Positions 1 through 9,696 of a stretch of 64,000 nucleotides of DNA are shown piece after piece. A program made the position numbers and the translations under genes. Origin of the DNA: Sphingomonas paeninsulae (GTDB lineage: Bacteria; Pseudomonadota; Alphaproteobacteria; Sphingomonadales; Sphingomonadaceae); contig NZ_CP032829.1 of the NCBI RefSeq assembly GCF_003660165.1, positions 1,873,001 to 1,937,000 on the forward strand, written 5' to 3'. Position 1 is the first letter of the stretch. Every line of letters begins with the position of its first letter. The notes beneath the pieces were generated by a model that made no database searches, had not been told where the DNA came from, and saw only the letters and a program-made list of their open reading frames with translations.

Positions 1-1
1 C

Positions 2-127
2 ATCGACCTGCTGAAATCGGTTGCGACAACGCGGCCAAGTTTCCTTGGCCCTTACCCGGCACCTTTAGTCGACAGTCTCATTGCACGCGCGTCTGTCGAG
101 AATGGCTTGCTGCGTATCGAGCCGTGA
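2..127 (+). CDS. C-terminal end of an unidentified protein (cut by window start)
   Basis: An open frame enters from the left edge and runs 41 codons to a TGA at 125-127. The visible tail contains RPSFLGPYPAPLVDSL and ends LLRIEP. I do not recognise a family. It is convergent with trmB, whose stop lies about 40 bases further on, which fits a real gene end. Nothing else can be said without the upstream part. Confidence 0.4.
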   Translation: MDLLKSVATTRPSFLGPYPAPLVDSLIARASVENGLLRIEP

Positions 128-165
128 GCCATTCTTCTGCCCCTGACGTCCATCTGCGATGAATG

Positions 166-843
166 TCAGGTTCGCAGATACCGAAAATACCAGACCTCAT
201 GTCCGAGCCGACGGGCCTTGCGTTCATATCGCGTTTCGACCCAGTCGTCCGGGCGGGTCAGAAAGTCCTGGGCCGTCCTGACCTGCCACGCGAAATCGTT
301 GCGGCCGCTCATGATCATCATAGCATGCGCCACATAGATGGGGTGGTCGGTCCCAAACCTGAACTCGCCGCCGGGCTTCAGCTTGGCGGCGATCATGTCC
401 ATCGGGCCGGTGTTCATGAACCGGCGCTTTGCGTGGCGGGCCTTTGGCCAAGGGTCGGGATGCAGCAGATAGACTCGTTCCAGCGACGCATCGGGCAGGC
501 GGTTTAGCACGTCGAGCGCATCGCCCATGTGAAGCCGAACATTGGTAAGCTCGCGCTCCGCGATATGCTGCAACGCGCCGACCATTCCGTTCAGGAACGG
601 TTCGCATCCGAGGAAGCCACGGTCTGGCCGCATCTCCGCTTGGCCCGCAAGATGTTCGCCCGCGCCGAAGCCAATCTCCAGTTCCATTGGCCGCTCGTCG
701 CCGAACAAAACGGTTGAATTCAGCGGTCCGTCGGGCACCGACAGTTGCGGCAATAATTCTTCGACAAGCGCCGACTGCCCGCCACGAAGCTTATGCCCCA
801 TGCGTCGTCCGTAAAGCCTGCCTATGGTGAGTGGGTCTGACAT
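166..843 (-). CDS. trmB: tRNA (guanine-N7-)-methyltransferase
   Basis: Makes m7G46 in the variable loop of tRNAs using S-adenosylmethionine; cytoplasmic. The 225-residue length is normal for the family. Seen in the sequence: the SAM-binding motif [12 protein letters not shown], then GCEPF, the acidic [13 protein letters not shown] segment, the TrmB signature [16 protein letters not shown] and the C-terminal TDHPIYVAH. The start is the ATG at 843, giving [14 protein letters not shown], typical of alphaproteobacterial TrmB. It lies on the same strand as metK and lnt but is separated from them by the oppositely oriented catalase gene. The catalase start is 100 bases away, so promoters for both must fit in that gap. 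Confidence 0.95.
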   Translation of the reverse strand: MSDPLTIGRLYGRRMGHKLRGGQSALVEELLPQLSVPDGPLNSTVLFGDERPMELEIGFGAGEHLAGQAEMRPDRGFLGCEPFLNGMVGALQHIAERELTNVRLHMGDALDVLNRLPDASLERVYLLHPDPWPKARHAKRRFMNTGPMDMIAAKLKPGGEFRFGTDHPIYVAHAMMIMSGRNDFAWQVRTAQDFLTRPDDWVETRYERKARRLGHEVWYFRYLRT

Positions 844-942
844 CGCAGCGCCTGTAGCCGCTCGCCGAAAACAAATCGACCCACCATGGCAACCTTGCTC
901 CCGCCGCCTCGTTCATCACGTAACGAGCAAGAGGATATTAGC

Positions 943-3030
943 ATGGCGAGGAAGAACGACACCCCCACGGTTCAAGTCACGGCCAGCCCTGGCAGCGGTG
1001 GCGAAACGCACCAGCAGGCCGATGGGCGTCCCCATATAACCACCAACCACGGCGTCCGCATCTCCGATAACCAGAACTCGTTAAAGGCAGGCGATCGCGG
1101 CCCGACGCTGCTCGAAGATTTCGTCCTGCGCGAGAAAATCTTTCACTTCGACCATGAGCGCATCCCCGAACGGATTGTTCACGCGCGTGGATCCGGCGCG
1201 CACGGCTTCTTCGAATGTACGGTCGCCATTCCCGAACTGACCAAGGCCAGCCTGTTTCAGAAAAAAGGCGAGCGCGTTCCCTTGTTCACCCGCTTTTCTA
1301 CCGTCGCTGGCGGTGCCGGTTCGGTTGATACCCCCCGCGACGTCCGCGGTTTCGCCGTCAAATTCTACACTCAAGAGGGCAATTGGGATCTCGTCGGTAA
1401 TAACATTCCGGTGTTCTTCATTCAGGACGCGATCAAGTTTCCCGACCTTATCCATTCGGTCAAAATGGAGGCCGACAAGGGCTATCCGCAAGCGGGTTCC
1501 GCGCATGATACATTCTGGGATTTTGTGTCGTTGATGCCCGAATCCACCCATATGGTCATGTGGGCCATGTCGGACCGCGCCATTCCGCGTTCGCTCCGCA
1601 TGATGGAGGGTTTCGGCGTCCACACCTTTCAAATGATCAACGCCAAGGGTGAAACTACCTTTGTGAAATTCCACTGGCGGCCCAAACTCGGGATGCAGTC
1701 GACCTGCTGGGATGAGGCCGTCAAGATCGCCGGTGCCGACCCCGACTTTCACCGTCGCGATCTATTCGAATCGATTGAAAGTGGCGATTTTCCCGAATGG
1801 GAACTGGGCCTGCAAGTTTTCGACGAGGAGTTCGCCGCCGCCCAGTCCTATGATGTGCTCGACGCGACTAAGCTCATTCCAGAGGAGGTTCTGCCGCTGC
1901 GCATCGTTGGTCGTATGGTCCTCGACCGCAATGTCGATAACTTCTTTGCTGAAACCGAACAGGTGGCTTTTCTGCCGACCAACGTGGTTCCCGGCATCGA
2001 TTTCTCGAACGATCCGCTTCTTCAGGGGCGGTTGTTTTCGTACCTGGACACGCAAAAGTCGCGGCTGGGCACGACCAACTTTCATCAGATCCCCATCAAC
2101 GCTCCCAAATGCCCGTTTGGCAATTTTCAGCGGGACGGCATGATGCAAATGATGGTGCCTAAAGGTCGTGCCAATTACGAACCGAACAGTCTTGGAGCGA
2201 ACGGGGAAGATGGCGGTCCGCGTGAGTCTCCCAAGACGGGCTTCGCGACGATTACCACGAACGATGATCGCAATGACCCCACGCAGAAATTGCGTGTGCG
2301 GGGGGCCTTGTTTGCCGATCATTATAGTCAGGCGCGGCTGTTCTTTCGGTCGCAGGCTCCGATCGAACAGGCCCATCTGGCGTCGGCCATTGTGTTTGAA
2401 CTATCCAAAGTCGCGCTGGAGCCCGTGCGGCTCAGGATGATCTCGAACCTCCGCAACGTGGACGAGGGTTTAGCGAAGCGCGTTGCCGATGGGTTGGCAA
2501 TGGACCTCCCCGCAGCGTCTAAACCGGCAAAGGCTCCCATCGACATGGAAGTGTCGGACGCGCTGTCGATTGTGAAAAAGGGCGATCCAGCGATGCCGGG
2601 TCGCAAAGTCGCGATCCTGTTCGATGAGGGCTCTGACAAAGCTGAAATCGATGCCGTGGTGAAGTCAGTCGAAGCCGCAGGCGGCAGCGCGCTGCTCATC
2701 GCACCAAAGGTCGGCGGGATTTCGGTAAAGGGTGGAACATTGAAGGCTGACGGCCAACTCGCGGGGTCGCCTTCGGTATTGTTCGACGCGGTTGCGATCA
2801 TCCTTACGAAAGCTGCTGCGGCAAAACTGTCGAAGGAAGGTGCCGCTGTTCAGTTTGTGATGGACGCTTATGGTCATGTTAAAACCATCGGCCATAATAC
2901 GGGCGCACAGGCATTGATCGACAAGGCGGGTGTGGAACCCGACGAGGGCGTGGTGTCGCTCGCCGACTTCGCCAAGGTTGCGCCGAAGCGACATTGGGAC
3001 CGGGAGTCGAAGGTTCGAACACTGGCTTAA
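943..3030 (+). CDS. katE: Large-subunit catalase (HPII/KatE type) with C-terminal flavodoxin-like domain
   Basis: Haem catalase that disproportionates hydrogen peroxide. I chose the ATG at 943 (695 residues) because AAGAGGA lies 7 bases upstream; an earlier in-frame ATG at 886 lacks a clear ribosome site. Visible landmarks: catalytic His80 in [13 protein letters not shown], the distal Asn153 in VGNNIPVFF, and proximal haem ligand Tyr367 in [14 protein letters not shown]. Residues from about 545 onward form the extra C-terminal DJ-1/class I glutaminase-like domain ([20 protein letters not shown]) that marks large-subunit catalases and is absent from the ~480-residue type. The gene runs against metK and ends at a strong hairpin. 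It is flanked by genes of core metabolism and may be an insertion in an older metK-trmB arrangement. Confidence 0.95.
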   Translation: MARKNDTPTVQVTASPGSGGETHQQADGRPHITTNHGVRISDNQNSLKAGDRGPTLLEDFVLREKIFHFDHERIPERIVHARGSGAHGFFECTVAIPELTKASLFQKKGERVPLFTRFSTVAGGAGSVDTPRDVRGFAVKFYTQEGNWDLVGNNIPVFFIQDAIKFPDLIHSVKMEADKGYPQAGSAHDTFWDFVSLMPESTHMVMWAMSDRAIPRSLRMMEGFGVHTFQMINAKGETTFVKFHWRPKLGMQSTCWDEAVKIAGADPDFHRRDLFESIESGDFPEWELGLQVFDEEFAAAQSYDVLDATKLIPEEVLPLRIVGRMVLDRNVDNFFAETEQVAFLPTNVVPGIDFSNDPLLQGRLFSYLDTQKSRLGTTNFHQIPINAPKCPFGNFQRDGMMQMMVPKGRANYEPNSLGANGEDGGPRESPKTGFATITTNDDRNDPTQKLRVRGALFADHYSQARLFFRSQAPIEQAHLASAIVFELSKVALEPVRLRMISNLRNVDEGLAKRVADGLAMDLPAASKPAKAPIDMEVSDALSIVKKGDPAMPGRKVAILFDEGSDKAEIDAVVKSVEAAGGSALLIAPKVGGISVKGGTLKADGQLAGSPSVLFDAVAIILTKAAAAKLSKEGAAVQFVMDAYGHVKTIGHNTGAQALIDKAGVEPDEGVVSLADFAKVAPKRHWDRESKVRTLA

Positions 3031-3037
3031 CGGACAA

Positions 3038-3066
3038 CCGCTTCCCCGACAGGGTCGGGGAAGCGG
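3038..3066. terminator. Bidirectional hairpin between katE and metK
   Basis: A perfect 13-base-pair stem (CCGCTTCCCCGAC paired with its complement) closes a 3-base loop, 7 bases after the catalase stop and 23 bases beyond the end of metK. The flanking U-tract is weak in both directions. Its place between two convergent genes suggests it ends both transcripts. Confidence 0.75.
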
Positions 3067-3089
3067 AATTTCAAATCTCAATTGAACGC

Positions 3090-4310
3090 TTAAGCCAGAG
3101 CAGATTTCAGAGCATCGACCAGATCGGTCTTTTCCCAGCTGAAGAAATCGCCCTCAGCCTTACGCCCAAAATGGCCATAAGCCGCACTCGGCTGATAGAT
3201 TGCCTTGTTCAGCCCCAGATGCGTGCGGATGCCCTTTGGCGTCAGGCGCACTAGATTTGGCAACGCGGCCTCCAGCTTCGCTTCATCGACCGTGCCGGTG
3301 CCGTGCAGGTCGACATAAACCGACAGCGGCTCAGCCACACCAATAGCATAGGACAACTGAATGGTGCAGCGCCGAGCCAACCCGGCAGCAACGATGTTCT
3401 TCGCCAGATAGCGCGTCACATAAGCGGCCGAACGATCGACCTTCGTCGGGTCCTTACCGCTGAATGCGCCGCCGCCATGTGGCGAAGCGCCGCCGTAAGT
3501 GTCCACGATGATCTTGCGCCCCGTCACGCCAGCATCGCCATCCGGCCCGCCGATCTCGAATCGCCCCGTCGGATTGACGTGGATCACCGTGTTGTCGGTG
3601 ATGAAGCCCTTGGGCAGCACGTCATGGAAAACGCTGACGACATAGTCGCGCAGCTTGGCGTAGAGTGCGGGATCGCCCTCGTTATTGTGGAAATAATAGC
3701 CAGGCGCGTGCTGGGTGGAAACGACGAGTGCAGTCGCCTCGACCGGCACTTCGTTTTCATAGCGCAAAGTGACCTGACTCTTGGCATCAGGCTCCAGAAA
3801 CGGAGCTGCGCCCGAGTGACGGTCGGCGGCCATTCGCTCCAGAATCTTGTGCGAATAATAGAGCGTCGCTGGCATCAGATCAGGCGTCTCGTCGGTCGCA
3901 TAACCAAACATGATGCCCTGATCGCCAGCGCCTTCGTCCTTGTTGCCGCTTTCATCCACGCCCTGCGCGATGTGTGCGGACTGTGGGTGGAGGTGGTTGG
4001 CGAACTCCAGCGTGTCCCAGTGGAACCCGTCCTGTTCGTAACCGATTTTCTTCACCGTCGCGCGCACCGCAGCTTCGATTTCTGCCAACGCACCATCGGC
4101 CCATTTGCCTTCGGTATCGATCATGCCGTTACCGCGAACTTCACCTGCCAGAACAACGCGCTGCGTCGTCACCAGCGTTTCGCAGGCAACGCGCGCCTGT
4201 GGGTCTTTCGACAGGAACAGATCGACCACCGTGTCCGAAATCTGGTCGGCAACCTTGTCTGGATGACCTTCGGAAACGCTCTCGGACGTAAAGAGAAAAC
4301 TGGAACGCAT
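3090..4310 (-). CDS. metK: S-adenosylmethionine synthase
   Basis: Makes S-adenosylmethionine from ATP and methionine; cytoplasmic and essential in most bacteria. The 406 residues are slightly longer than the E. coli enzyme (384), as is usual in alphaproteobacteria. Seen: [11 protein letters not shown] at residues 9-19 (ATP and Mg site), [12 protein letters not shown] near 130, the signature [18 protein letters not shown], and the glycine-rich [16 protein letters not shown]. It starts 43 bases after the lnt stop on the same strand, and that gap is almost filled by a hairpin, so the two genes are probably cotranscribed with some control or processing in between. Its product feeds TrmB and the EPS methyltransferase nearby. 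Confidence 0.97.
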   Translation of the reverse strand: MRSSFLFTSESVSEGHPDKVADQISDTVVDLFLSKDPQARVACETLVTTQRVVLAGEVRGNGMIDTEGKWADGALAEIEAAVRATVKKIGYEQDGFHWDTLEFANHLHPQSAHIAQGVDESGNKDEGAGDQGIMFGYATDETPDLMPATLYYSHKILERMAADRHSGAAPFLEPDAKSQVTLRYENEVPVEATALVVSTQHAPGYYFHNNEGDPALYAKLRDYVVSVFHDVLPKGFITDNTVIHVNPTGRFEIGGPDGDAGVTGRKIIVDTYGGASPHGGGAFSGKDPTKVDRSAAYVTRYLAKNIVAAGLARRCTIQLSYAIGVAEPLSVYVDLHGTGTVDEAKLEAALPNLVRLTPKGIRTHLGLNKAIYQPSAAYGHFGRKAEGDFFSWEKTDLVDALKSALA

Positions 4311-4322
4311 TGGGTGTCCTAT

Positions 4323-4350
4323 GCAGATATAAAGGAAACTTTATGTCTGC
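4323..4350 (-). promoter_or_regulatory. Hairpin in the lnt-metK spacer, 5' leader of metK
   Basis: Two 12-base arms (4323-4334 and 4339-4350) pair around a 4-base loop. On the + strand the pairing is complete with one G-U; in the metK mRNA (minus strand) there is one C-A mismatch. The hairpin ends about 12 bases before the metK start, just ahead of an AGGA ribosome site, and fills most of the 43-base spacer. There is no U-tract, so a plain terminator is unlikely. It does not obviously match a known SAM riboswitch. It could influence metK translation or be an mRNA processing site; that is inference. Confidence 0.45.
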
Positions 4351-4353
4351 TCT

Positions 4354-5838
4354 TTAGCGGCGTCGCCATCCAAGGGCAACGCCCGTCAGTCCCAAGAAAA
4401 ATGCGAAGGCGATGGAGAGAATGTTTCCGTAACGCGCGAACGGTGTCGGGGAGATTACTGCCGGGATTGTTGTTTGGATAAAGCCAGCTTTGCCCTGCGG
4501 CAGAGCGGTCACGATCCGGCCCCTGGCATCAATGACGGCGGAAATCCCGGTAGGAGTCGCGCGAACGATCGGCATTCCCTCTTCGAGGGCGCGCAAGCGA
4601 GCCTGCGCCAAATGCTGTGGCGGACCCCATGCGCCGAACCATGCGTCGTTTGAGGGGTTGAACAGGAAGTCAGGTCGGTGCGCGCTGTCCACGACCTGAC
4701 CTGAAAAAATGATCTCATAGCAAATCTGCACGCCGACATTGCCGAAAGCGGGCAGCGCATAAGTCAACGGACCGGGACCGGGCAGAAAGTCGAGATCGCC
4801 GGGAACGAGGCGCGAGAGGCCGATCGCAGACAATAACGGTCGCATTGGCAGGTATTCGCCGTAAGGAACGAGGTGCGATTTGTCGTAACGCGCGATCAGT
4901 TTAGCGTCGGGCGTCATCGCGAACAGTGAGTTACGTGCCGCCGACACATCGCCTTTGGCATCGTAAACCAGTGCATCGCCGCCGGTCATGATGACATCGT
5001 TTGGCCCCATCAGCTTGGCTATTCGTTCACGTGCCCAGCGTTCTTCTTCGAGAAAGTAAGGGACGGCAGCTTCAGGCCACAGGATCAGACGCGGGACAGG
5101 TCCGGGGGGACCGGTGAGTCGCGCAAGGGCGTCGAAATTGCGTTCGTCATAGGCGGGGTTTTGCTTGGTCGCTTGACCGATATTGGCCTGAACCACGCGG
5201 ATTAAACGGGTGGTCGTCCCCGGATTGCCCATGGTGACGAGCCAGCCCAGCACGGGCAGGGCGATCACGACAGCGGCAGCCCAAGGCCGAACGCGGCGAT
5301 CTTTAACCGCGACCATGACCAGTCCGGCTTCGAGCATCACCAGCCCGGAAAGCCCATAAGTTCCGATCCACCGCGCGAGTCCGGCCACTGGCGTCGTCAC
5401 CCAGATCACCCCGATCGGGTTCCACGCAAAGCCGGTAAACATTGTTGCACGGAGATATTCGGTCAGAATCCACGCAAAGGCGAAAAATAATACGAACACG
5501 ACCGGACGTTTTCTTCCGTGCCACGCAACCCCGGCCGCCATTGCCGGATAGATTGCGAGGTAGAAAGCCAGGGCTATTACCGCAAAATAACCGAGCCAGA
5601 TCGGCATCGTTTCCTGAAACCGGAAAGCGCCCGCTATCCAGTTCAAACCAATGACGAAATTCCCGAAGCCGAACCAATAGCCACGCGCTATCGCGCCTTG
5701 CAAATTGGGTGCGTTACGGATCACTGCGATGATCACGCAGCAACCGATCAACGTCACCGGCCAGAGATTTAGTGGCGCGAATCCCATTGCCGTAATCAAA
5801 CCGGCGGCGAGCGCGAGGAGCTTTGCATTGCGTATCAC
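4354..5838 (-). CDS. lnt: Apolipoprotein N-acyltransferase
   Basis: Inner-membrane enzyme that adds the third acyl chain to the N-terminal cysteine of lipoproteins. The first part holds about six membrane helices; the second is the periplasmic nitrilase-like domain. With the GTG start at 5838 (494 residues) the catalytic triad is Glu256 (ILWPEAAVPYF), Lys320 (YDKSHLVPYGEYLP) and Cys373 (VQICYEIIFSG), close to the spacing in E. coli. A last helix precedes the C-terminal RRR. The open frame continues upstream to an ATG at 6207, but that would add about 120 residues of non-family sequence and overlap the divergent gene, so I reject it. The GTG has no strong ribosome site, so the exact start is uncertain. 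metK follows. Confidence 0.93.
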   Translation of the reverse strand: MIRNAKLLALAAGLITAMGFAPLNLWPVTLIGCCVIIAVIRNAPNLQGAIARGYWFGFGNFVIGLNWIAGAFRFQETMPIWLGYFAVIALAFYLAIYPAMAAGVAWHGRKRPVVFVLFFAFAWILTEYLRATMFTGFAWNPIGVIWVTTPVAGLARWIGTYGLSGLVMLEAGLVMVAVKDRRVRPWAAAVVIALPVLGWLVTMGNPGTTTRLIRVVQANIGQATKQNPAYDERNFDALARLTGPPGPVPRLILWPEAAVPYFLEEERWARERIAKLMGPNDVIMTGGDALVYDAKGDVSAARNSLFAMTPDAKLIARYDKSHLVPYGEYLPMRPLLSAIGLSRLVPGDLDFLPGPGPLTYALPAFGNVGVQICYEIIFSGQVVDSAHRPDFLFNPSNDAWFGAWGPPQHLAQARLRALEEGMPIVRATPTGISAVIDARGRIVTALPQGKAGFIQTTIPAVISPTPFARYGNILSIAFAFFLGLTGVALGWRRR

Positions 5839-5904
5839 AGTATCAGCGCTATCGCCGCGAACTGTGACAGGTGCAACTCCCCGCGAGTTCGCTATCAGGC
5901 GGGA

Positions 5905-6504
5905 ATGTTCATCCTGTTTGCTCTCAGCGTCGCAGCCATCACTCCTGCGCAGTCCACCGCCATTCGCTGCGTTGCGGGCCTCGCGATCGTTGCGAATCAA
6001 CAGAAGCAGGGTGATGGGTGGACCGACTATCCCGACCTCAACGATGACGGTGCCGACTATGCCACTGTTGTGGGCGAGGATGTGGTGAAAACGACCGGAA
6101 GGACCAAGGAGCAGGTCCGTGATTTGATCCTTGCGGAAGTGGCGAATTTTCAGAAGCGGGCGAAGATCGACCGTGGAGAAATCGATAAATGTGCCGCCCT
6201 GATGCACGCCAGCGTTCCGTCGCTCCCACCGCCGACCATGCCGCGTTGCGCAGCGATCATGTTGCTTTCCTACGAGGCTGTGAAAACTCGCGATGGCATG
6301 ACTAAGGATGCCAAGGATCTCGCGACCCTAGCCGCAGTATTGAGCTATCGCGCGAAAGAAGAAATGATTTCCGACGGAAAGAGCGAAGCCCAAGCCGATG
6401 CGGTAATCGGTGCGGAGCGTGCGAAGGCGGCCAAAACCGGCGGCGCTCCTGAAGCGGAATTACGCGTTTGTGCCGGGCTTGCTGCTCCTGCTGGTGCTCA
6501 ATAG
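5905..6504 (+). CDS. Secreted protein of unknown function
   Basis: 199 residues starting with a short signal peptide (MFILFALSVAAITPAQS). The mature part is mixed-charge and probably helical, with cysteines in IDKCAALMH, MPRCAAIMLL and ELRVCAGLA that could form disulphides in the periplasm. No family is recognised. It is divergent from lnt with 66 bases between the starts and convergent with the first EPS gene, so it is probably transcribed alone. Confidence 0.7.
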   Translation: MFILFALSVAAITPAQSTAIRCVAGLAIVANQQKQGDGWTDYPDLNDDGADYATVVGEDVVKTTGRTKEQVRDLILAEVANFQKRAKIDRGEIDKCAALMHASVPSLPPPTMPRCAAIMLLSYEAVKTRDGMTKDAKDLATLAAVLSYRAKEEMISDGKSEAQADAVIGAERAKAAKTGGAPEAELRVCAGLAAPAGAQ

Positions 6505-6517
6505 TCAGTGTCTGAAG

Positions 6518-7561
6518 TTACCCTTTGGCGATCGACGCATAGGCTTTCAGATAAACCAGCGCCGTAGATTCCGGGGAAAGGTTCGCCGTTACATAGGCTC
6601 GCGGTTTGTAGCTGGGTAGCTTTGACCAGAAGGCATCAAAAGCGTTCTCCAATTGATCGACCTTGAACGTCGCGCCGCAGGTTTCATCGAAATAGGGAAC
6701 GCTGCTGACCTTCAGGTCGGGCGCCGCGAATGGTAATTGTCGCGGATCGACCAAGCGTTCCTCTTCCCACGCAAAAATTGGAATATTCATCGCCATTGCT
6801 TCTTCGCAGGCGAGACCCTGTGTTTCATGTTCGCACAGGAATGCCATCGACCGCGATCCTTCCAGCGCTGCGAAGAACATCTGCTGGGTATGTTTACCGT
6901 ATTCCAGCACTCGATAGGTCTTGCCTTCGGCCTCGAGCTTTTCGATCAATCGCCCCCGAACGGCGGGCACCAGAACATCCTGATGCCAGCGAATTTTGTC
7001 GTAGATCAGGACATCGATCGATTTGGACGACCCGCTGGTATCGGCAAGTTGCGCAACATCGATGCCGACCGGGCAGCGAAGCATTTTGTCGCCACAAAAG
7101 GGCCGGTAATAGTCGACGAACCAGTCGGATGGCTGGATGACGAACTTAACCTTGTCCTGTGCGGCCCAGACTCCCGCAGTGTCGGGATAACCGGGGTCGC
7201 CCGGTCCGAAAATGACGGGATTGGGCAAATCCGCGCGATCGAGAACGTCGGGATAACCCGCCAGACCGATCGGATAGCCCGGTCGCGCGCGCGCGGCGCC
7301 AAAGTCGTTGATCCGAACGTCGCAACCAAGCTGACGCAATCCATCGCAAAGCGCGATGAATGCCGCATAAAAACCTGTGTTGACCTGTTTGCCCTTTAAC
7401 CGCCGCCACACCGCCCGCGCTGCACAGCGCGCATCGTGGAACAGTCGTTCACCCAGCTTTGCCCGCGCCTTCAGTTCATAGCCATCGTAGAACATCAGCA
7501 CGATCGGTCCGCGAGGTCCGGTGTCCAGTTTTTTCAATAAAGCGGCGGCTGGGCTGGACAT
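6518..7561 (-). CDS. Glycosyltransferase, GT-B fold (family 4/1-like)
   Basis: 347 residues with no membrane segments or signal peptide. The N-terminal half (VLMFYDGYELKARAKLGERL) and the C-terminal half (YGKHTQQMFFAALEGSRSM, then CEHETQGLACEEAMAM) fit a GT-B transferase; the E-x7-E pattern around EHETQGLACEEAMA resembles the nucleotide-sugar site of GT4 enzymes. It probably transfers a sugar to the lipid-linked EPS repeat unit in the cytoplasm. It is the leftmost gene of the EPS locus, downstream of two other transferases on the same strand. Donor and acceptor cannot be read from sequence. Confidence 0.72.
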   Translation of the reverse strand: MSSPAAALLKKLDTGPRGPIVLMFYDGYELKARAKLGERLFHDARCAARAVWRRLKGKQVNTGFYAAFIALCDGLRQLGCDVRINDFGAARARPGYPIGLAGYPDVLDRADLPNPVIFGPGDPGYPDTAGVWAAQDKVKFVIQPSDWFVDYYRPFCGDKMLRCPVGIDVAQLADTSGSSKSIDVLIYDKIRWHQDVLVPAVRGRLIEKLEAEGKTYRVLEYGKHTQQMFFAALEGSRSMAFLCEHETQGLACEEAMAMNIPIFAWEEERLVDPRQLPFAAPDLKVSSVPYFDETCGATFKVDQLENAFDAFWSKLPSYKPRAYVTANLSPESTALVYLKAYASIAKG

Positions 7562-7634
7562 CTGTTCCCCCTGAACGTCCCGTGCGGCTTAATTCCCAAG
7601 CTCTACTGTGGCAACGCGCGATCGCAGTCAGGAG

Positions 7635-8593
7635 TTATGGATTGAGCGATTCGTCGTTTGATGCCCATGGCTGCCGGTCCTGCAATTGCAACTCCGTAAG
7701 TTGGTGCTGCAAACGTATGGGGTCGAACCCGTACTGCTCCGCAGTCGTCAGCCAGCCTTTTAGCGACGCATTGTGGGGATTGGCGCGGAGCAACTGAATT
7801 TTGATGTAAGGGAAGCCGTCGGCCAGCAGTGCGCGCCACGCGTGCAGGGTCGGATTATTTGCTGGTTCCGTAGCTACTGGATGCACCGCCCCAACGCGCA
7901 GGCCAGCCTTCGCAAAGCGATCGCGCAAGTGCAGTTCGTAATTGTCGATCACATAGTCGCGGTCACCGGTGCGAACTCCTCCCAGAATTGTCGGAACAAG
8001 CGTGATTTTAACGCCCGCGGTTTGAAGAACAGAAGGAAGCTCAGAAAGTGATGTGTCACCTCCACACTTTCGACCAATCCGATCACATCGGCGTCCATTC
8101 GATCGACGCGCTCGAGCATTGCCGCAAAGCGATTGGACGGACCAACGACGCTGTCATTTGCAGTCACGAGCAGCGAATATCGGTGAACTGATCGCCCGAG
8201 CAGCCTGATTGAAGCGGACCATGCGCCGAAATCATACCCGCTGTTCACGCGCAGCAGCACAGCGTTTGCAAAATCCAAGTGTGCCGTATCGATAGGTGAC
8301 ATGAGCGAATCGACGATAATGACGGTCACGACCTTGAAGCCAGCATCGTGCCAGGCGCGCGCATGATCGACGCTATGGGGCATCAACCGTCCGCCGCGGG
8401 CCAGCAGGACAAAAATACAAACCCGTGACCCTGCGGCAATTCGTGGAGCGCGCACCCATTTGGCAGGGGCACGATGGGCTGGTGGGCCGCCCCGCCGGAT
8501 GGAGCGGGCAAGATTGTATGGCGGAGTGCGCTTTATCCAGGCGATCGCGGCTCCTAAAGGGTCCGGCAACATTGGTTCTCCATTGGCGCTCAA
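7635..8593 (-). pseudogene. Rhamnan synthesis F (RgpF)-like protein, split by a frameshift
   Basis: Two overlapping frames make one RgpF-family protein. Frame one (8593 down to 7949) has the family blocks SGYDFGAWSASIRLLGRS, LLVTANDSVVGP, DVIGLVESVE and FLLFFKPRALKSRLFRQFW, then stops after EEFAPVTATM. Frame two supplies DRDYVIDNYELHLRDRF and NPTLHAWRALLADGFPYIK, the usual RgpF ending. One added base near 7965-7980 would join them. In the sequence as given the second frame could start at a GTG overlapping the first stop by four bases (GTGA), so translational coupling of two chains is a less likely alternative. RgpF proteins take part in rhamnose-containing polysaccharide synthesis. The ATG overlaps the previous gene by four bases (ATGA), so the two are cotranscribed. 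Confidence 0.75.
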
Positions 8594-9528
8594 ACGCTGC
8601 GCCGCACGCCGTTAACGGGTATCCCAAGTGACATTGACCACTGTCGGACGCGCATTTTCCATCGTTCGACCGTGGCTCGCGTTCCGTCGTCGCGATGACG
8701 CTGTGCATAGAGGCGGCGTAGATTCGCTGGCGAATGGTCAGCGACGCCCGACCTGACCAGATCTGGTAACATCGCACCGAATGCGGCTTTCGCGGCGCTC
8801 GGCCAATAATGGTAAACCGCGTCGTCGGCTTCGGCGAGGCGGCAATCCCTAAAGGCATAGCCCATAGCAAATTGTTCGGCATGGTGGATTTTTTTGCTAT
8901 AGGCGCCCGCTGGGTCGGCACCGGCCCAAATTTCGTCGCTGAGGGCCAGCGCGTCATCCATCAGTTCGATGTTGGTGCTATCGACCCCAACAACGCCGGT
9001 GTTCCACATGATCGTTGTGGGGTCGACCACAACCGCAACCCCCGACTTCAATCGGTATTCATGAGTTTCCAACTGGTGACGTAGGGCATTGTCGAAGGGC
9101 GTTCCGGTCGAGCGGAGATAGCCCTCTCTCATATGAAAGCAGGCGCGGTTCGGTCCGATCCGGCTGAAAAGCCTGTCGGGCGTGCGCGTCCAGTAGGTGT
9201 CCGAATCCAGAAACAAAATCTTGCCGCCAAACCGTTTAAGCGCGTCGGTAATTGCGCAGGTTTTCCGACGGTGGATATAGTCCGAATGGCCAAGCCAAGT
9301 ATCGAGCTGCCGCTGTTCAAGCTCCACGATTTCGACCGGTAGCGCCGCAAATTCAGCAGGACGATCGCAGTAAACGACCAGACGAGCATCGAGCTTTCGC
9401 CCGGCGGTGATGTGGAGCAGCGACAGGATCGAATACAATGTTTGCTCGTACAGGGATTGGGGCCCGTAGCAAAAATACATTATCGTCCGGGAATTATCGG
9501 CCAAGTGCGGCCCGCTTTCGTCGATCAC
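8590..9528 (-). CDS. GT-A fold glycosyltransferase, nucleotide-diphospho-sugar type
   Basis: 312 residues, soluble. The core YEQTLYSILSLLHITAG and the DxD-type metal site KILFLDSDTYW mark a GT-A transferase resembling the GT8 superfamily; WNTGVVGVD and HHAEQFAMGYAF fit the acceptor and catalytic half. It opens a minus-strand set of three genes (this one, the RgpF-like gene with a four-base overlap, then the GT-B enzyme). Its start region is divergent from the family 2 transferase on the right with about 170 bases between, which should hold both promoters. Confidence 0.75.
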   Translation of the reverse strand: MIDESGPHLADNSRTIMYFCYGPQSLYEQTLYSILSLLHITAGRKLDARLVVYCDRPAEFAALPVEIVELEQRQLDTWLGHSDYIHRRKTCAITDALKRFGGKILFLDSDTYWTRTPDRLFSRIGPNRACFHMREGYLRSTGTPFDNALRHQLETHEYRLKSGVAVVVDPTTIMWNTGVVGVDSTNIELMDDALALSDEIWAGADPAGAYSKKIHHAEQFAMGYAFRDCRLAEADDAVYHYWPSAAKAAFGAMLPDLVRSGVADHSPANLRRLYAQRHRDDGTRATVERWKMRVRQWSMSLGIPVNGVRRSV

Positions 9529-9696
9529 GTCGAACAGCCCATATTACCACCGCTCCAGAAGCGCCTGCCGAACGATGCCTTGCGCGCAACGACTTACCTG
9601 TATTACCGATTGGGTCTTATCGAAATATTGCCTTGCTACCAACCCTTCTGCGTCGCACCGTTTAAAATCTCGCAGGTAAATGCTGAGGAAGATCGA

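Noticed and set aside
3303-4481. 392-codon open frame antisense to metK
   Set aside because: Shadow of a conserved gene in GC-rich DNA; product has no family features.
5839-6207. Upstream extension of the lnt reading frame to an ATG at 6207
   Set aside because: Adds about 120 residues with no lnt-like sequence and runs through the start of the divergent secreted-protein gene.
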